From an uncultured Clostridium sp. (lineage in GTDB: Bacteria; Bacillota; Clostridia; Lachnospirales; Lachnospiraceae), in the NCBI GenBank assembly GCA_946553025.1, contig CAMNRM010000007.1, positions 36,594 to 100,593 of the forward strand: a DNA stretch of 64,000 nt, given 5' to 3'. The notes under the pieces were generated by a model that was not told the DNA's origin, did no database searches, and saw only the letters and a list, made by a program, of their open reading frames with translations. Made by a program: the position numbers and the translations under genes. Positions 34,804 through 43,689 of this stretch are shown here, piece by piece; within the stretch, counting starts at the first letter, position 1, and each line of letters begins with the position of its first letter.

Positions 34804-34865
34804 AGAGCCGCTGCAGTACAGCGCCTCAAAAAAGGCATCTGCCATACTGCGGCGGTTCTTCTTTT
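34804..34865 (+). terminator. Terminator after the nitroreductase gene
   Basis: GAGCCGCTGCAGTA pairs with TACTGCGGCGGTTC (one mismatch) around a loop of about 26 bases, followed by TTCTTTT. It lies between the nitroreductase and the convergent spore protein gene. Confidence 0.65.
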
Positions 34866-34939
34866 CCGTTTTTCTTTTTAAAGTCCTGCCTTTTGGCTAC
34901 CTTTAAAAGTTATTCACGGATTGCAGCAGTTATTTCTTT

Positions 34940-35146
34940 TTACTTACCTGCCATCTGGCGTTCCTGGGCTTCGATCATCTTTTTGACCATATAGCCGCCG
35001 ACAGAACCATTCTGTGCAGAGGTTAAGTTTCCGTTGTAGCCGTTGCTTAACGGTACGCCGATTTCATTTGCTACCTCCATTTTCAGACGGTTCATCGCTT
35101 CCTTTGCCTCAGGTACGTTTGTAGTGTTAGAAGAATTGCTTGCCAT
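34940..35146 (-). CDS. Alpha/beta-type small acid-soluble spore protein
   Basis: 68 residues: EAKEAMNRLKMEVANEIGVP and NLTSAQNGSVGGYMVKKMIE are the two conserved blocks of SspA/SspB-type proteins that coat spore DNA and protect it from UV and heat. The germination protease would cut in the EVANEIGVP segment. AGGAGGCACAAGTT precedes the ATG. It shows that the organism forms endospores. Confidence 0.95.
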   Translation of the reverse strand: MASNSSNTTNVPEAKEAMNRLKMEVANEIGVPLSNGYNGNLTSAQNGSVGGYMVKKMIEAQERQMAGK

Positions 35147-35451
35147 AACTTGTGCCTCCTTTTCTTCATGAGCCGCTGATGTTTATTTCTGTTCATTCTG
35201 TTCATCTTTCTTTCCTTTAATGTGATTCAGAATTTCTCAGATGTTTTTGCGGCTTGTTTTCTGCTACAATCCTATTATGTGCTTTACGGCCAGGAATACA
35301 CTAGAAGGTTTTACGAAAAATGTCATTTTTTAGAAATTGAAAAACTTACGCATTCTTCCTCATAAACTTAAACATCCTTCCTAAATAAACTTACACATCC
35401 TTCCTCATCATTTTCTTGCGGTAAACCAGGTAAACAAAAGCTATACACCCA
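35147..35451. other. Intergenic stretch between the spore protein gene and recG
   Basis: No gene seen. On the minus strand a CATAATA (35279-35273) with GTATT 15 bases upstream may be a forespore sigma-G promoter for the spore protein; this is weak. 35340-35420 has three imperfect copies of AAACTTACACATCCTTCCT, another short tandem repeat. Confidence 0.4.
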
Positions 35452-37524
35452 CTATAAATTCACCTTCTCATACCCTTCCTGCGCATATTCTTCTAACTTT
35501 ATCTTCAGTTCCCGATGTTCCTCCTGTTCAAGTTCCGGATCTTCTTCCAGAAGACGGTTTACTTCCTCCGAAACCGTTTTTAATAAATTCGCGTCGGTAA
35601 AGATATCGGCAAGCTTAAATTCCATCTCTCCGCTCTGTCGGACACCGAAGATATCGCCCGGCCCCCGCAGCTTTAAATCTTCGGCGGCAATGTAAAATCC
35701 GTCGTTGGAGTGATTTAAGATATCCAGCCGCTTTTTCGTGTCCCCGTCCTCTCCGTCGTCTGCGCAGTTAATCATAATACAGTAGGACTGGTATTTTCCC
35801 CGCCCCACGCGCCCGCGGAGCTGGTGAAGCTGGGCAAGGCCGAAGCGCTCGGCATTTTCGATCATCATCACCGTGGCATTGGGCACATTGACGCCCACTT
35901 CGATTACGGTTGTGGATACCAGCACCTGGATTTCCCCGGCGGCAAACCGTTCCATAATCTGATTTTTTTCTTTTCCCTTTAATTTTCCGTGAAGGTATTC
36001 CACACAGATCGACGGGGGAAGTTCTTTCTGCAGTTTTTTTGTATAATCCAGGACATTTTCCGCTTCAATCATCTCGCTCTCCTCCACCATGGGGCAGATC
36101 ACATAAGCCTGCCGTCCCTGGCGGACCTGGCGGGTGATAAAGGCATAGGCATTTTTCCGGTAATCCGTCCCCACCACACAGTTTTTAATCGGAAGACGGT
36201 TCGCCGGAAGCTCGTCAATTACGGATATATCCAAATCGCCGTATAGGATAATCGCCAGCGTCCGCGGAATCGGCGTGGCGCTCATCACCATCACATGGGG
36301 CGTATTCCTGCTCTTTTCGCCCAGAGCCTCCCGCTGCCCCACGCCAAAGCGGTGCTGTTCATCGGTGATCACCAGGGCTAAAGACGGATATTCCACCTTT
36401 TCCTGAATCAATGCATGGGTGCCGACAATGATTTTCGCCTCTCCTGTACGAATTTTTTCATAGGCAAGTCGCTTTTCCTTTGCCGTCATCGAACCCGTCA
36501 CCAGAACCGCTTCATGATGAATCCCGTTTTCAATAAGAAGCGTTTCTATCGATTCAAAATGCTGTTTTGCCAGAACCTCCGTCGGAACCATGAGTGCACC
36601 CTGAAAACCGTTCTCCGCCGTTTCCAACAGGGAAAGAACCGCCAGTATGGTTTTTCCCGATCCGACGTCGCCCTGCACCAGCCGGTTCATCACCAGCCCA
36701 CCCTGCAGATCCCGGCGGATTTCCTCCCACGCCCGCTCCTGCGCCGAGGTAAGCTTATAGGGAAGCGCCTGCATAAATGCGTCAACCAGGGCGCTGTTTT
36801 TCATCACAAAGGAGGATTTTTTCACCCCCCTCTGCTCTTTTAACCGGCGCACACCGATAAGAAAGAAAAAAAACTCGTCAAATACCAGCCTTCTGCGGGC
36901 AAAAAGCAGTTCGTCTTCGTCTTTTGGGAAATGAATATGTGTCAAAGCGGCTGAAAAATCTTCCAGTCCGTATTTCTTTCGCAGTTTTTCGGGAAGATAC
37001 TCCGCTTCCTCTTCCTGACTTTTAAGTACCCAGGCCACGGCCCTGCTGATGGTCTTATTTCCCAGTCCCTTCGTCTGTCCGTAAATGGGCTGGAGGGAAT
37101 GAATAAGCTTCTGGTAGGCTTCCGGTAAAAAAATTTCCGGCTGATCCATCGTCAGCCGGCTTTTTTTCCTCGCTACCCGCCCGCGAAATACATATAAGGT
37201 ACCTGTCCTTAGATTTGTCCGGATATAGGGCATATTATACCAGGTAAGCTGGATGGTTCCGGTTAAATCCTTCAGTACGGCCACCACAATCTGCATCTCG
37301 TTAATGCGCAGAAGTTCCGGCGGCTTTAAGAGGACGCCGGAAACCGTTCCCACGACGCCTTCCTTAAGCTGCCCGATAGCTGCCGGTTCATGAAAAGCGT
37401 CATAGGCCCGCGGATAGTAATGCAGTAAGTCCCTGGTGGTTTCCACGCCTAATTTCCTGAAAAGTTTTCCCGTCTTTTCTCCGATTCCCTTGATCTCTTC
37501 GACAGGCTGCGGTTCTCTTTTCAT
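35452..37524 (-). CDS. recG: ATP-dependent DNA helicase RecG
   Basis: 690 residues. The N-terminal wedge/OB domain (about 1-200) remodels branched DNA; the superfamily 2 motor follows with MNRLVQGDVGSGKT (Walker A), ITDEQHRFGVGQR (a DEQH box, as in RecG), VMSATPIPRT, STTVIEVGVNVP and QLHQLRGRVGRGK. The length is normal and it regresses stalled forks and branch-migrates Holliday junctions. It is the last gene of a run with fakA and the asp23-like gene, an order common in Clostridia. Confidence 0.95.
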   Translation of the reverse strand: MKREPQPVEEIKGIGEKTGKLFRKLGVETTRDLLHYYPRAYDAFHEPAAIGQLKEGVVGTVSGVLLKPPELLRINEMQIVVAVLKDLTGTIQLTWYNMPYIRTNLRTGTLYVFRGRVARKKSRLTMDQPEIFLPEAYQKLIHSLQPIYGQTKGLGNKTISRAVAWVLKSQEEEAEYLPEKLRKKYGLEDFSAALTHIHFPKDEDELLFARRRLVFDEFFFFLIGVRRLKEQRGVKKSSFVMKNSALVDAFMQALPYKLTSAQERAWEEIRRDLQGGLVMNRLVQGDVGSGKTILAVLSLLETAENGFQGALMVPTEVLAKQHFESIETLLIENGIHHEAVLVTGSMTAKEKRLAYEKIRTGEAKIIVGTHALIQEKVEYPSLALVITDEQHRFGVGQREALGEKSRNTPHVMVMSATPIPRTLAIILYGDLDISVIDELPANRLPIKNCVVGTDYRKNAYAFITRQVRQGRQAYVICPMVEESEMIEAENVLDYTKKLQKELPPSICVEYLHGKLKGKEKNQIMERFAAGEIQVLVSTTVIEVGVNVPNATVMMIENAERFGLAQLHQLRGRVGRGKYQSYCIMINCADDGEDGDTKKRLDILNHSNDGFYIAAEDLKLRGPGDIFGVRQSGEMEFKLADIFTDANLLKTVSEEVNRLLEEDPELEQEEHRELKIKLEEYAQEGYEKVNL

Positions 37525-37547
37525 CGCAATAACCTTTCTCTTTCCTG

Positions 37548-37573
37548 GTTACTGTTCACATGTTCACAGTAAC
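37548..37573. repeat. Dispersed intergenic palindrome GTTACTGTTCACA-type
   Basis: GTTACTGT and ACAGTAAC arms around TCACATGTTC, in the gap between fakA and recG. Related copies occur at 58985-59010 (one arm mismatch), 43649-43665 (short form) and 52010-52029 (partial), all between genes. Confidence 0.65.
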
Positions 37574-37589
37574 CTTTCCTGCTCTTTTC

Positions 37590-39293
37590 CTATTCTACCG
37601 AAATCATATAATAATACACGGGCTGTCCGCCGTTTTGCAGTTCGATTTCCACCCCGGCAAATTTCTCCTGGGCCTGTTCAAAAAGTTTCTGCGCCGAAGC
37701 CTCATCCACCTCTGCACCGTAATAAATGGTTGCCAGCTCAGACTCTTCATCGATCATCGCTTCCAGCGCCTTTAAGGCAGCGGCATTCACCGATTTTTCC
37801 ACCGCCAGCATCCCGTGATCGCCGATGGCCATGATATCCCCTTCTTCGATATCCATACCGTCGATATTCGTCTTGCGGACGGCGTAGGTTACCTGCCCTG
37901 TCTTTACTTTTCCCATCTCTGCCGTCATATTTTCCAGATTATCCTCGGTACTTAAATCCGGCATAAAATTAATCAGCGCCGTAATTCCCTGGGGAACGGT
38001 CTTTGAGGGAACCACCGTAATCTTCTTTCCCTCGGCAAGACCTGCCGCCTGCTGTGCAGCCAGGATAATGTTTTTATTGTTCGGGAAAATAAAAATCTCA
38101 TCGGCATTCACCTGATCGATTGCCGTTAAGATATCTTCCGTGCTTGGATTCATGGTCTGTCCGCCTTCAATCAGGTAGTCCGCACCGATTCCCTTAAAAA
38201 TCTCGGTCAGTCCTTCGCCCACGGAAACAGCGATAAACCCGCTGGGCTTTCTGGGTTCTTCCGCTTTTTTCGATTCGCCTGCTTCTTCCTTTCCCTTCTG
38301 CTCTGCGGCAATCCGGCTGGCGTCTTTAATCAGCCGCTCCTCGTGCTCTTCGCGCATGTTATCGACCTTCATCCGGGAAAGCGAGCCGTAGGTCAGCGCT
38401 TTTTCAAAGGCAAGTCCGGGATGGTTGGTGTGAACATGCACCTTAACCACATCTTCATCCGCCACTACGACAATGGAATCGCCCAGTTCTTCCAGATAAG
38501 CTTTAAATTCATGTTCGTTTTTTTCGGTAAATTCTTTTTCGGTATTAATAATAAATTCCGTACAGTAGCCAAAACGGATATCGGAGGTGTCAAGCTGCGC
38601 CGTGTCAAGCGGGCGGGCATCCTCCCGGCGGGCAGCGGCCTGCGGTGCGGTGCCCGCGTTTTCGGAAACCAGCCCGACTTCCTTACCCTTAAGTCCGTCC
38701 AGACAGCCCTTAACCACCTGCATCAGGCCCTGACCGCCGGAATCCACCACGCCGGCCTGCTTTAAGACCGGAAGCATCTCCGGTGTCTGGCTTAAAACAT
38801 AATCTCCTTCGGCAATAATTTTTTCACAAAAATCCAGAATATCATCGGTCTGGTCAACCAGCTCTAACGCCTTCTGCGACATCCCCTTGGCCACGGTAAG
38901 GATCGTTCCTTCTTTGGGCTTCATTACCGCTTTATAGGCGGTTTCGGTCGCCCGCACCATGGCGTTTGCAAGAACTTCCCGGTCGATCTCCTGATGCTCC
39001 TTAATTTCCTTGGTAAATCCCCGGAAAAGCTGCGACAGGATAACGCCGGAATTTCCCCTTGCCCCCCGAAGGGAACCGGAAGAAATCGCCTTGGCTAAAG
39101 CCTTCATGTCCGGTTCTTCGATCGCGGCAACCTCTTTGGCAGCGGACATTATCGTTAAGGTCATATTCGTCCCCGTATCTCCGTCGGGAACAGGAAAAAC
39201 ATTTAATTCATTAATCCATTCTTTCTTGGCCTCAAGGCTGCCTGCTCCGGCTAAAAAGGCTTTCTGGAGCAGTTTTGCGTCAATGGTATTCAT
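37590..39293 (-). CDS. fakA: DAK2-domain fatty acid kinase subunit FakA (YloV)
   Basis: 567 residues. The N-terminal DhaL-like kinase domain (about 1-200) has NELNVFPVPDGDTGTNM, with the metal-binding Asp residues, and SLRGARGNSGVILSQLFRG. The middle and C-terminal parts (FGYCTEFII, HVHTNHPG, IFPNNKNI) are typical of FakA/YloV, which phosphorylates fatty acids held by a FakB/DegV protein for phospholipid synthesis. ATG 39293 with AAGGAGG is preferred to a TTG 24 bp upstream. An Ala/Glu-rich linker at about 345-365 is a variable part. Confidence 0.92.
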   Translation of the reverse strand: MNTIDAKLLQKAFLAGAGSLEAKKEWINELNVFPVPDGDTGTNMTLTIMSAAKEVAAIEEPDMKALAKAISSGSLRGARGNSGVILSQLFRGFTKEIKEHQEIDREVLANAMVRATETAYKAVMKPKEGTILTVAKGMSQKALELVDQTDDILDFCEKIIAEGDYVLSQTPEMLPVLKQAGVVDSGGQGLMQVVKGCLDGLKGKEVGLVSENAGTAPQAAARREDARPLDTAQLDTSDIRFGYCTEFIINTEKEFTEKNEHEFKAYLEELGDSIVVVADEDVVKVHVHTNHPGLAFEKALTYGSLSRMKVDNMREEHEERLIKDASRIAAEQKGKEEAGESKKAEEPRKPSGFIAVSVGEGLTEIFKGIGADYLIEGGQTMNPSTEDILTAIDQVNADEIFIFPNNKNIILAAQQAAGLAEGKKITVVPSKTVPQGITALINFMPDLSTEDNLENMTAEMGKVKTGQVTYAVRKTNIDGMDIEEGDIMAIGDHGMLAVEKSVNAAALKALEAMIDEESELATIYYGAEVDEASAQKLFEQAQEKFAGVEIELQNGGQPVYYYMISVE

Positions 39294-39309
39294 ATCACCG
39301 GCTTCCTCC

Positions 39310-39666
39310 TTAATCAATCACTCGCACACCTTCAACATAGATGTTGATCTTGTCAACCTCCATCCCGGTAAATGCTTCGACTTTGTATTTTACATTTTCA
39401 ATTAAATTATCGGCAACGGCACAGATGCTGACGCCGTAAGCTACAATCACATGAAAATCAATACTCATATGATCTTCCCTGATATCCACGTTAATCCCAT
39501 GGGTCAGACTCTCCCGTTTTAAAAGCTTCACCAGTCCGTCCTTCATGCTGACCGCCGCCATGCCCACGATTCCAAAACACTCTACTGCCGTAATCCCGGC
39601 ATACATGGCGATAACTTCTGAACTTATCTGAATCTCCCCAAGTTTATTCATAATCCGAGCCTTCAT
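39310..39666 (-). CDS. Asp23/Gls24-family protein (YloU-like)
   Basis: 118 residues of the Asp23 family: ISSEVIAMYAGITAVECFGIVGM and FHVIVAYGVSICAVADN are the two conserved parts. Family members are membrane-associated or envelope-stress proteins; YloU-like genes usually precede fakA, as here (16 bp gap). GGAGGCTTAAGA precedes the ATG. Confidence 0.9.
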   Translation of the reverse strand: MKARIMNKLGEIQISSEVIAMYAGITAVECFGIVGMAAVSMKDGLVKLLKRESLTHGINVDIREDHMSIDFHVIVAYGVSICAVADNLIENVKYKVEAFTGMEVDKINIYVEGVRVID

Positions 39667-39704
39667 TCTTAAGCCTCCTCTGCACTAAAAATCTACATGG
39701 CTTT

Positions 39705-39733
39705 AGTATACACTATTTTTCAAAAAAAAGAAA
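39705..39733 (-). promoter_or_regulatory. Candidate promoter for the asp23-fakA-recG genes
   Basis: Minus strand TTTCTT, about 17 bp, TATACT (39710-39705). The minus-35 is weak, but this is the only good minus-10 in the divergent gap to rpmB. Confidence 0.4.
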
Positions 39734-39751
39734 CGAATTTTTATTTTTCTC

Positions 39752-39780
39752 TTGCTTTTTTTATGCGTTTCTGTTAAGAT
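39752..39780 (+). promoter_or_regulatory. Promoter of rpmB
   Basis: TTGCTT (39752-39757), 17 bp, TAAGAT (39775-39780), about 50 bp before the start codon. Confidence 0.55.
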
Positions 39781-39833
39781 GTACTTGTTGTGGGTTTTTA
39801 AAGCCCAAGTACCGACAAAGGAGGTGCAAAGTC

Positions 39834-40019
39834 ATGGCCAAATGTGCAATCTGTGAAAAGGCTGCTCACTTCGGAAATGCGGTGAGCCATTCCCATAGAA
39901 GATCGAACAAGATATGGAAAGCTAACGTGAAATCCGTTCGGGTTAAAACCCTTGGCGGTACAAAGAAGATGTATGTATGTACATCCTGCCTGCGTTCCGG
40001 GTTAGTAGAGCGGGCGTAA
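39834..40019 (+). CDS. rpmB: Ribosomal protein bL28
   Basis: 61 residues: MAKCAICEKAAHFGNAVSHS, RRSNKIWKANVKSVR, MYVCTSCLRSG. The four cysteines (CAIC and CTSC) form the zinc site of the C+ form of bL28. AAGGAGGTGCAAAGTC precedes the ATG. It stands alone, divergent from the asp23-like gene, which is its usual place in Clostridia. Confidence 0.97.
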   Translation: MAKCAICEKAAHFGNAVSHSHRRSNKIWKANVKSVRVKTLGGTKKMYVCTSCLRSGLVERA

Positions 40020-40076
40020 GAAGTGCTTGAAAAGACGATTTTAAAAAAAGCGCTTATCCTATTTTATTGAAAACGG

Positions 40077-40110
40077 AAACTCCGACTGGACAAAACAGCC
40101 GGAGTTTTTT
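40077..40110 (+). terminator. Terminator of rpmB
   Basis: AAACTCCGACTG (40077-40088) pairs with CAGCCGGAGTTT (one mismatch) and is followed by TTTT. Confidence 0.85.
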
Positions 40111-40144
40111 GCGTTTTCATTTCGCTTTTTATTGTTTCCTTTAT

Positions 40145-40282
40145 TCAGCAGCAGAATAAGTTATAGCCCACGATCAAACAGGCGACAACAAAGATCAGCG
40201 TGGTCAGTGTTACCGGCAAGAATAAAAGCGTAACCATCCCGCAGCTATACGAAAATAACATCAATCCATAAACCCGCTTCAT
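40145..40282 (-). CDS. Small conserved-looking membrane protein
   Basis: 45 residues, MKRVYGLMLFSYSCGMVTLL then FLPVTLTTLIFVVACLIVGY and the end NLFCC: two hydrophobic segments and a C-terminal GYNLFCC ending that I associate with small clostridial membrane proteins. AGAAGAGGGGAATCCCCTG precedes the ATG. The function is unknown. The gene lies downstream of gerW on the same strand, 98 bp away. Confidence 0.55.
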   Translation of the reverse strand: MKRVYGLMLFSYSCGMVTLLFLPVTLTTLIFVVACLIVGYNLFCC

Positions 40283-40379
40283 CAGGGGATTCCCCTCTTC
40301 TTTAACACTTATAACACAGGATATGCAGTAAAGACAGAAAGTATACCGCTTCTGTCCCTTCTGCCGCTTATTTTATTTC

Positions 40380-40784
40380 TTATTTCTTTCCCGCAATCTC
40401 CTCCGCGGCTTCCATGGCCTTAGGGGAAACCTCCCCTGCTCCTTTTGGACCGCCCACAAAACGGTTCACCACATCCGGAACCATATCCAAAGCCTTGGTG
40501 ATCGGGTCCTGATTCTTTACGCTGACTAATTTGGTCACGCCGTTTTGAATCACTAAGACTGCACTGGGCGAAATTTTGGCACTCATTCCCCCTGCGCCGT
40601 TATCCTTATTTTTCCCCTTGTCGGCAAATGCCCCCGCAGCCATCCCGCAGGAAACATCCACCAGCGGCAGAATAATTGCATCATCAATCTTCACTGCTTC
40701 CCCCACCACGGTCTTTGTGGTCACAAACTTATCCATCCCCGAAAATAACGCATCCAGAGCAGATGCAAACGGATTATCTGCCAT
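40380..40784 (-). CDS. gerW: GerW family sporulation protein (YtfJ)
   Basis: 134 residues: TKTVVGEAVKIDDAIILPLV and VSCGMAAGAFADKG, then SPSAVLVIQNGVTKLVSVKN, match GerW/YtfJ, needed for germinant-driven germination and made in the sporulating cell. Its start overlaps the end of the DUF2953 gene by 11 bp, the pairing seen in spore formers. Confidence 0.92.
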   Translation of the reverse strand: MADNPFASALDALFSGMDKFVTTKTVVGEAVKIDDAIILPLVDVSCGMAAGAFADKGKNKDNGAGGMSAKISPSAVLVIQNGVTKLVSVKNQDPITKALDMVPDVVNRFVGGPKGAGEVSPKAMEAAEEIAGKK

Positions 40785-41766
40785 TCTTTACTACCTCCTT
40801 AAGCTTTTGACGAATATTTTTATTAAACAGAAGCCTGAGCATATAACCCAGGATTACCCCCAGGCGAATCCTTCCCTTTACATGCACCTCCCCTTCCAGC
40901 CGATCCTCCCCAAAAACGGGGTGAAGCACCAGAATTTTGTGCACAAACGGGTAAGCTGCCCCCGCATAGCTTAAAATTTTTCCCATCAGATACGGGTCTT
41001 CCCGGCCAAAAGTAATTTCTGCCGATCCCTTACGCGGAAGGATGTGCCGGAAAATTTTCTTTATCTGCCGCAGAATCAGCCGCACGGAAGCCTGGTTTGC
41101 CGGATCTTGAACCATGCTTTTAAGCCAGTCCCATTTTTCCAAAAGCCACTGTCTTTTTTCCTCTATCTGTTTAAGTTTACCACAGATTTCCGAAAAAGAA
41201 AACTTAAGTTTCTGCAGATTTTTCTTCTTCTTTTCCGTCCGGTTTTTTATTTCTTGCTTTTTCTTCTGCTTTTTCCTTTGCTTTTCCTCGTCCAGGAACA
41301 AATCCTCCAAAGGCAGTGCGTCATCTTCCGGTATAACAGTATTTTCTGCTATTTGTACAGCTTGTGCATCTTCTGCCATTGGCACAGATTCTTCTTTTTC
41401 TGCCTCTGTGCTTTCTTCCCCGGCATCCTCCGGCATTATGAATTCTTCCCCGGAATCTTTTATCCCTTCCGTACCCTCCGTATTTTCAGAATCTTCTTTC
41501 CTGCCGTCTTCTCTTTGAAGCTTCCAGACCGTCTTCCCAAAAACCTTCACCCGGACAGAGAACTCATCCTGATAGCCAAGAACCACGGAAAGGCTGTGAA
41601 AAAACCAGGTAACGCAAAGCCTTCCCTCTGCCTTTTCTTCTTTTTTTCCGTCCACCCGGTATACAATGGCAGAAAACAGCACCAAAAGCAGGATTCCAAG
41701 AATTAACCCCAGAATCCCCAAAACCAACCATCCCATCAGTTTTAGAATGAAGAATACTATTTCCAT
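40774..41766 (-). CDS. DUF2953-domain membrane protein
   Basis: 330 residues. A hydrophobic segment (about 5-35, ILKLMGWLVLGILGLILGIL) is followed by a short conserved strand region, a long acidic then basic low-complexity linker (about 85-205), and the DUF2953 part (GSAEITFGREDPYLMGKIL, VKGRIRLGVILGYMLR). It probably acts with GerW in sporulation or germination. ATG 41766 follows AAGGTGGGATTG; 21 extra upstream codons are unlikely because they come from 24-bp tandem repeats. Confidence 0.8.
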   Translation of the reverse strand: MEIVFFILKLMGWLVLGILGLILGILLLVLFSAIVYRVDGKKEEKAEGRLCVTWFFHSLSVVLGYQDEFSVRVKVFGKTVWKLQREDGRKEDSENTEGTEGIKDSGEEFIMPEDAGEESTEAEKEESVPMAEDAQAVQIAENTVIPEDDALPLEDLFLDEEKQRKKQKKKQEIKNRTEKKKKNLQKLKFSFSEICGKLKQIEEKRQWLLEKWDWLKSMVQDPANQASVRLILRQIKKIFRHILPRKGSAEITFGREDPYLMGKILSYAGAAYPFVHKILVLHPVFGEDRLEGEVHVKGRIRLGVILGYMLRLLFNKNIRQKLKEVVKNGR

Positions 41767-41795
41767 CAATCCCACCTTCAGCACCCAAGTACATT

Positions 41796-41900
41796 CCCCT
41801 TCAACGCCGCAAGCATGTTGCACGTTCACCTACAGCGCCGCAAGCACATTCCCCTTCAACGCCGCAAACACATTCCCTTTCAACGCCGCAACCACGTCAG
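41796..41900. repeat. 24-bp tandem repeats upstream of the DUF2953 gene
   Basis: Four copies of a unit close to CACATTCCCCTTCAACGCCG plus CAAA, one of them longer and diverged. They fill the gap between two co-oriented genes. Confidence 0.75.
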
Positions 41901-41912
41901 AATTCACGCTGT

Positions 41913-42251
41913 TTACGCATGTTCACCGCAGCATAAAAACTCTTTAACCGCAAACCCTCCGGTCGCCTGGTAGACCTCGCCAACTATCGCTCCGGCAAGC
42001 TGCAGGGCCTCTGCATATCCCAGAGCAATCCCCAAAATCATCCGTTCTTCTTTATTTCCTGTCTGGACTGCCCGTTCTTCCCAGGCGAAAAACTCCGGGG
42101 CCGAATAAATATCCAGAAGATTTTTTTCATTCGATGCCAGAACAATCACATAAACCGACGATCCGGCCTTTCTCTCCCGAAGTTTTTGAATCACCGAAAA
42201 CCTTTGTTTTTGGGCTTTTTCTCCCACATACAGATGTTCATACCAGGTCAT
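41913..42251 (-). CDS. Conserved-looking small protein, function unknown
   Basis: 112 residues starting MTWYEHLYVGEKAQKQRFSV. I do not recognise a family; a hydrophobic stretch at about 70-95 (MILGIALGYAEALQLAGAIV) may be a buried helix. It overlaps the end of the upstream 461-residue gene by 14 bp and GGAG lies 12 bases before its ATG, so the pair is probably translated together. The frame extends upstream without a start signal. Confidence 0.65.
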   Translation of the reverse strand: MTWYEHLYVGEKAQKQRFSVIQKLRERKAGSSVYVIVLASNEKNLLDIYSAPEFFAWEERAVQTGNKEERMILGIALGYAEALQLAGAIVGEVYQATGGFAVKEFLCCGEHA

Positions 42252-43623
42252 CTTCCATCTCCATAATCCGCAGGATTTCTTCAATGCATGTACTTTTTTC
42301 CGCCGCATCCGTACAGGAGGAAAGGCATCCGAGAAGAAATTCGCGAAGCTCGTCCGAGCTAAGGAAAAACATCGGAAGCTTGGAAAGCAGGGTTGCCATC
42401 ATGGCGCGGACAACACATTTGGGCTTTTTCTTCCAGTCCTTCTCCAGTTCATCGCAAAACGGCTGGCACATCACTTCCACAGCCTTTCTGCTGAGCAAAA
42501 TTCCTTCCTCTTCCGGTTGTTCTTCCGGCTCTAAGGGTGCGTAAATACTGGTAGAAAGCAGCCGTAAAACCTTTGCAGCCGTTTCCTTATCCTGCTCCGG
42601 GGTATTCTTTCCCAGAAAAACTTCTATATTCGCATCCTCAAAACGGCTCCACTGATCGTAATAGGCTTCCTGCACACCCTCAAGAGGAATAAGGTGATTT
42701 TCCAGTTCCTCGTCCGTCAGCGAATAGTCGTCCTTTTCTATCCTTTCCGCCACCAGGGAAACCAGCGACTGCAGTTCTTCCTTCTCCCGGCTGTCCATCA
42801 ACATATCCGGCCCGGCCAGGCACATCACATATAAATCATTGACTATTTCCATTAAACTCATTCGATCCGTGGACTGGTTAAATAAAATATCCCTCGCCTC
42901 TCCAAACACTTCCTGAAGCTTTAAAAATCCGTCCTTATCCAGATTCTTATAGTCGGCTTCCTCCAGCTTTTTAAGATTTTTGTAAAGCTGCGTATGACCC
43001 TCTTCCATCCCCTGCGGCAAGGTTAGCAGGGCCTCCCGCTTAAGCGCCTTAATCGCCTGTTCCAGGGTCTGCCGATCCGCGCCCTCATAGACGGTCAGGG
43101 ACTGCCGAATCATGGAAAAAAACTTATTCCTGGTAAAACGCATGGGAAGCTCTGCCAGAAGCATCTTAATCCTCTGGTTTCTCTCCATGGATTCTTCGGC
43201 GGAAATCACAAACCGCATCATTTCATTGACGATTTCCCTGTCCGTTTCCGTCACAGACTCTTCATCTTCATCATCAAAACGTCCCTCCAGGCGCTTAAGA
43301 ACATAGTCATAAATTCCAAAACAGTCAATATATGCCGCCGTCTTTTCCGCGTCCTGAAGAATTCGGTAGCGGAAATCATGCATCTTAGCCACCGTAGTTT
43401 CCCCGCGCAGAAAACCGCAGACCAGGGCAATGAGTTCCTGATTATTTCTCCTTAATCCGTCCAGCATCTCTTTTTCTGCCGGAGAAAACCTGTCAAAATT
43501 TTGAATACCCAAACGGAAATAGTCCGCCATGGATTCATAATACATCGTAAAATTTAATGCAAAACGGCTGTAGGCATAGCGCCCGGCTGCCGTCATCATC
43601 CGCTTTCCGTTCCTGCTCTCCAA
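42238..43623 (-). CDS. Helical protein of unknown function
   Basis: 461 residues, predicted almost all alpha-helical and acidic, with no signal peptide or membrane segment and no motif I recognise. It is in a run with cinA upstream and the 112-residue gene downstream. Similar large unknown proteins are found in Lachnospiraceae, but I cannot name a domain. AAAGGAGTATAGGTTTGG precedes the ATG. Confidence 0.7.
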   Translation of the reverse strand: MESRNGKRMMTAAGRYAYSRFALNFTMYYESMADYFRLGIQNFDRFSPAEKEMLDGLRRNNQELIALVCGFLRGETTVAKMHDFRYRILQDAEKTAAYIDCFGIYDYVLKRLEGRFDDEDEESVTETDREIVNEMMRFVISAEESMERNQRIKMLLAELPMRFTRNKFFSMIRQSLTVYEGADRQTLEQAIKALKREALLTLPQGMEEGHTQLYKNLKKLEEADYKNLDKDGFLKLQEVFGEARDILFNQSTDRMSLMEIVNDLYVMCLAGPDMLMDSREKEELQSLVSLVAERIEKDDYSLTDEELENHLIPLEGVQEAYYDQWSRFEDANIEVFLGKNTPEQDKETAAKVLRLLSTSIYAPLEPEEQPEEEGILLSRKAVEVMCQPFCDELEKDWKKKPKCVVRAMMATLLSKLPMFFLSSDELREFLLGCLSSCTDAAEKSTCIEEILRIMEMEDDLV

Positions 43624-43689
43624 ACCTATACTCCTTTCGTCTTTCCCGGTTACTGCTCACAGTACCCTTTTCCTTTACATGCAAAAGAA

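Noticed and set aside
40140..40380. Region after rpmB as empty
   Set aside because: A 45-codon minus-strand frame with a ribosome binding site and a membrane-protein pattern is present and was listed instead.
41044..41706. 220-codon plus-strand frame
   Set aside because: Low-complexity shadow (Phe/Leu-rich) of the charged linker of the DUF2953 gene on the other strand.
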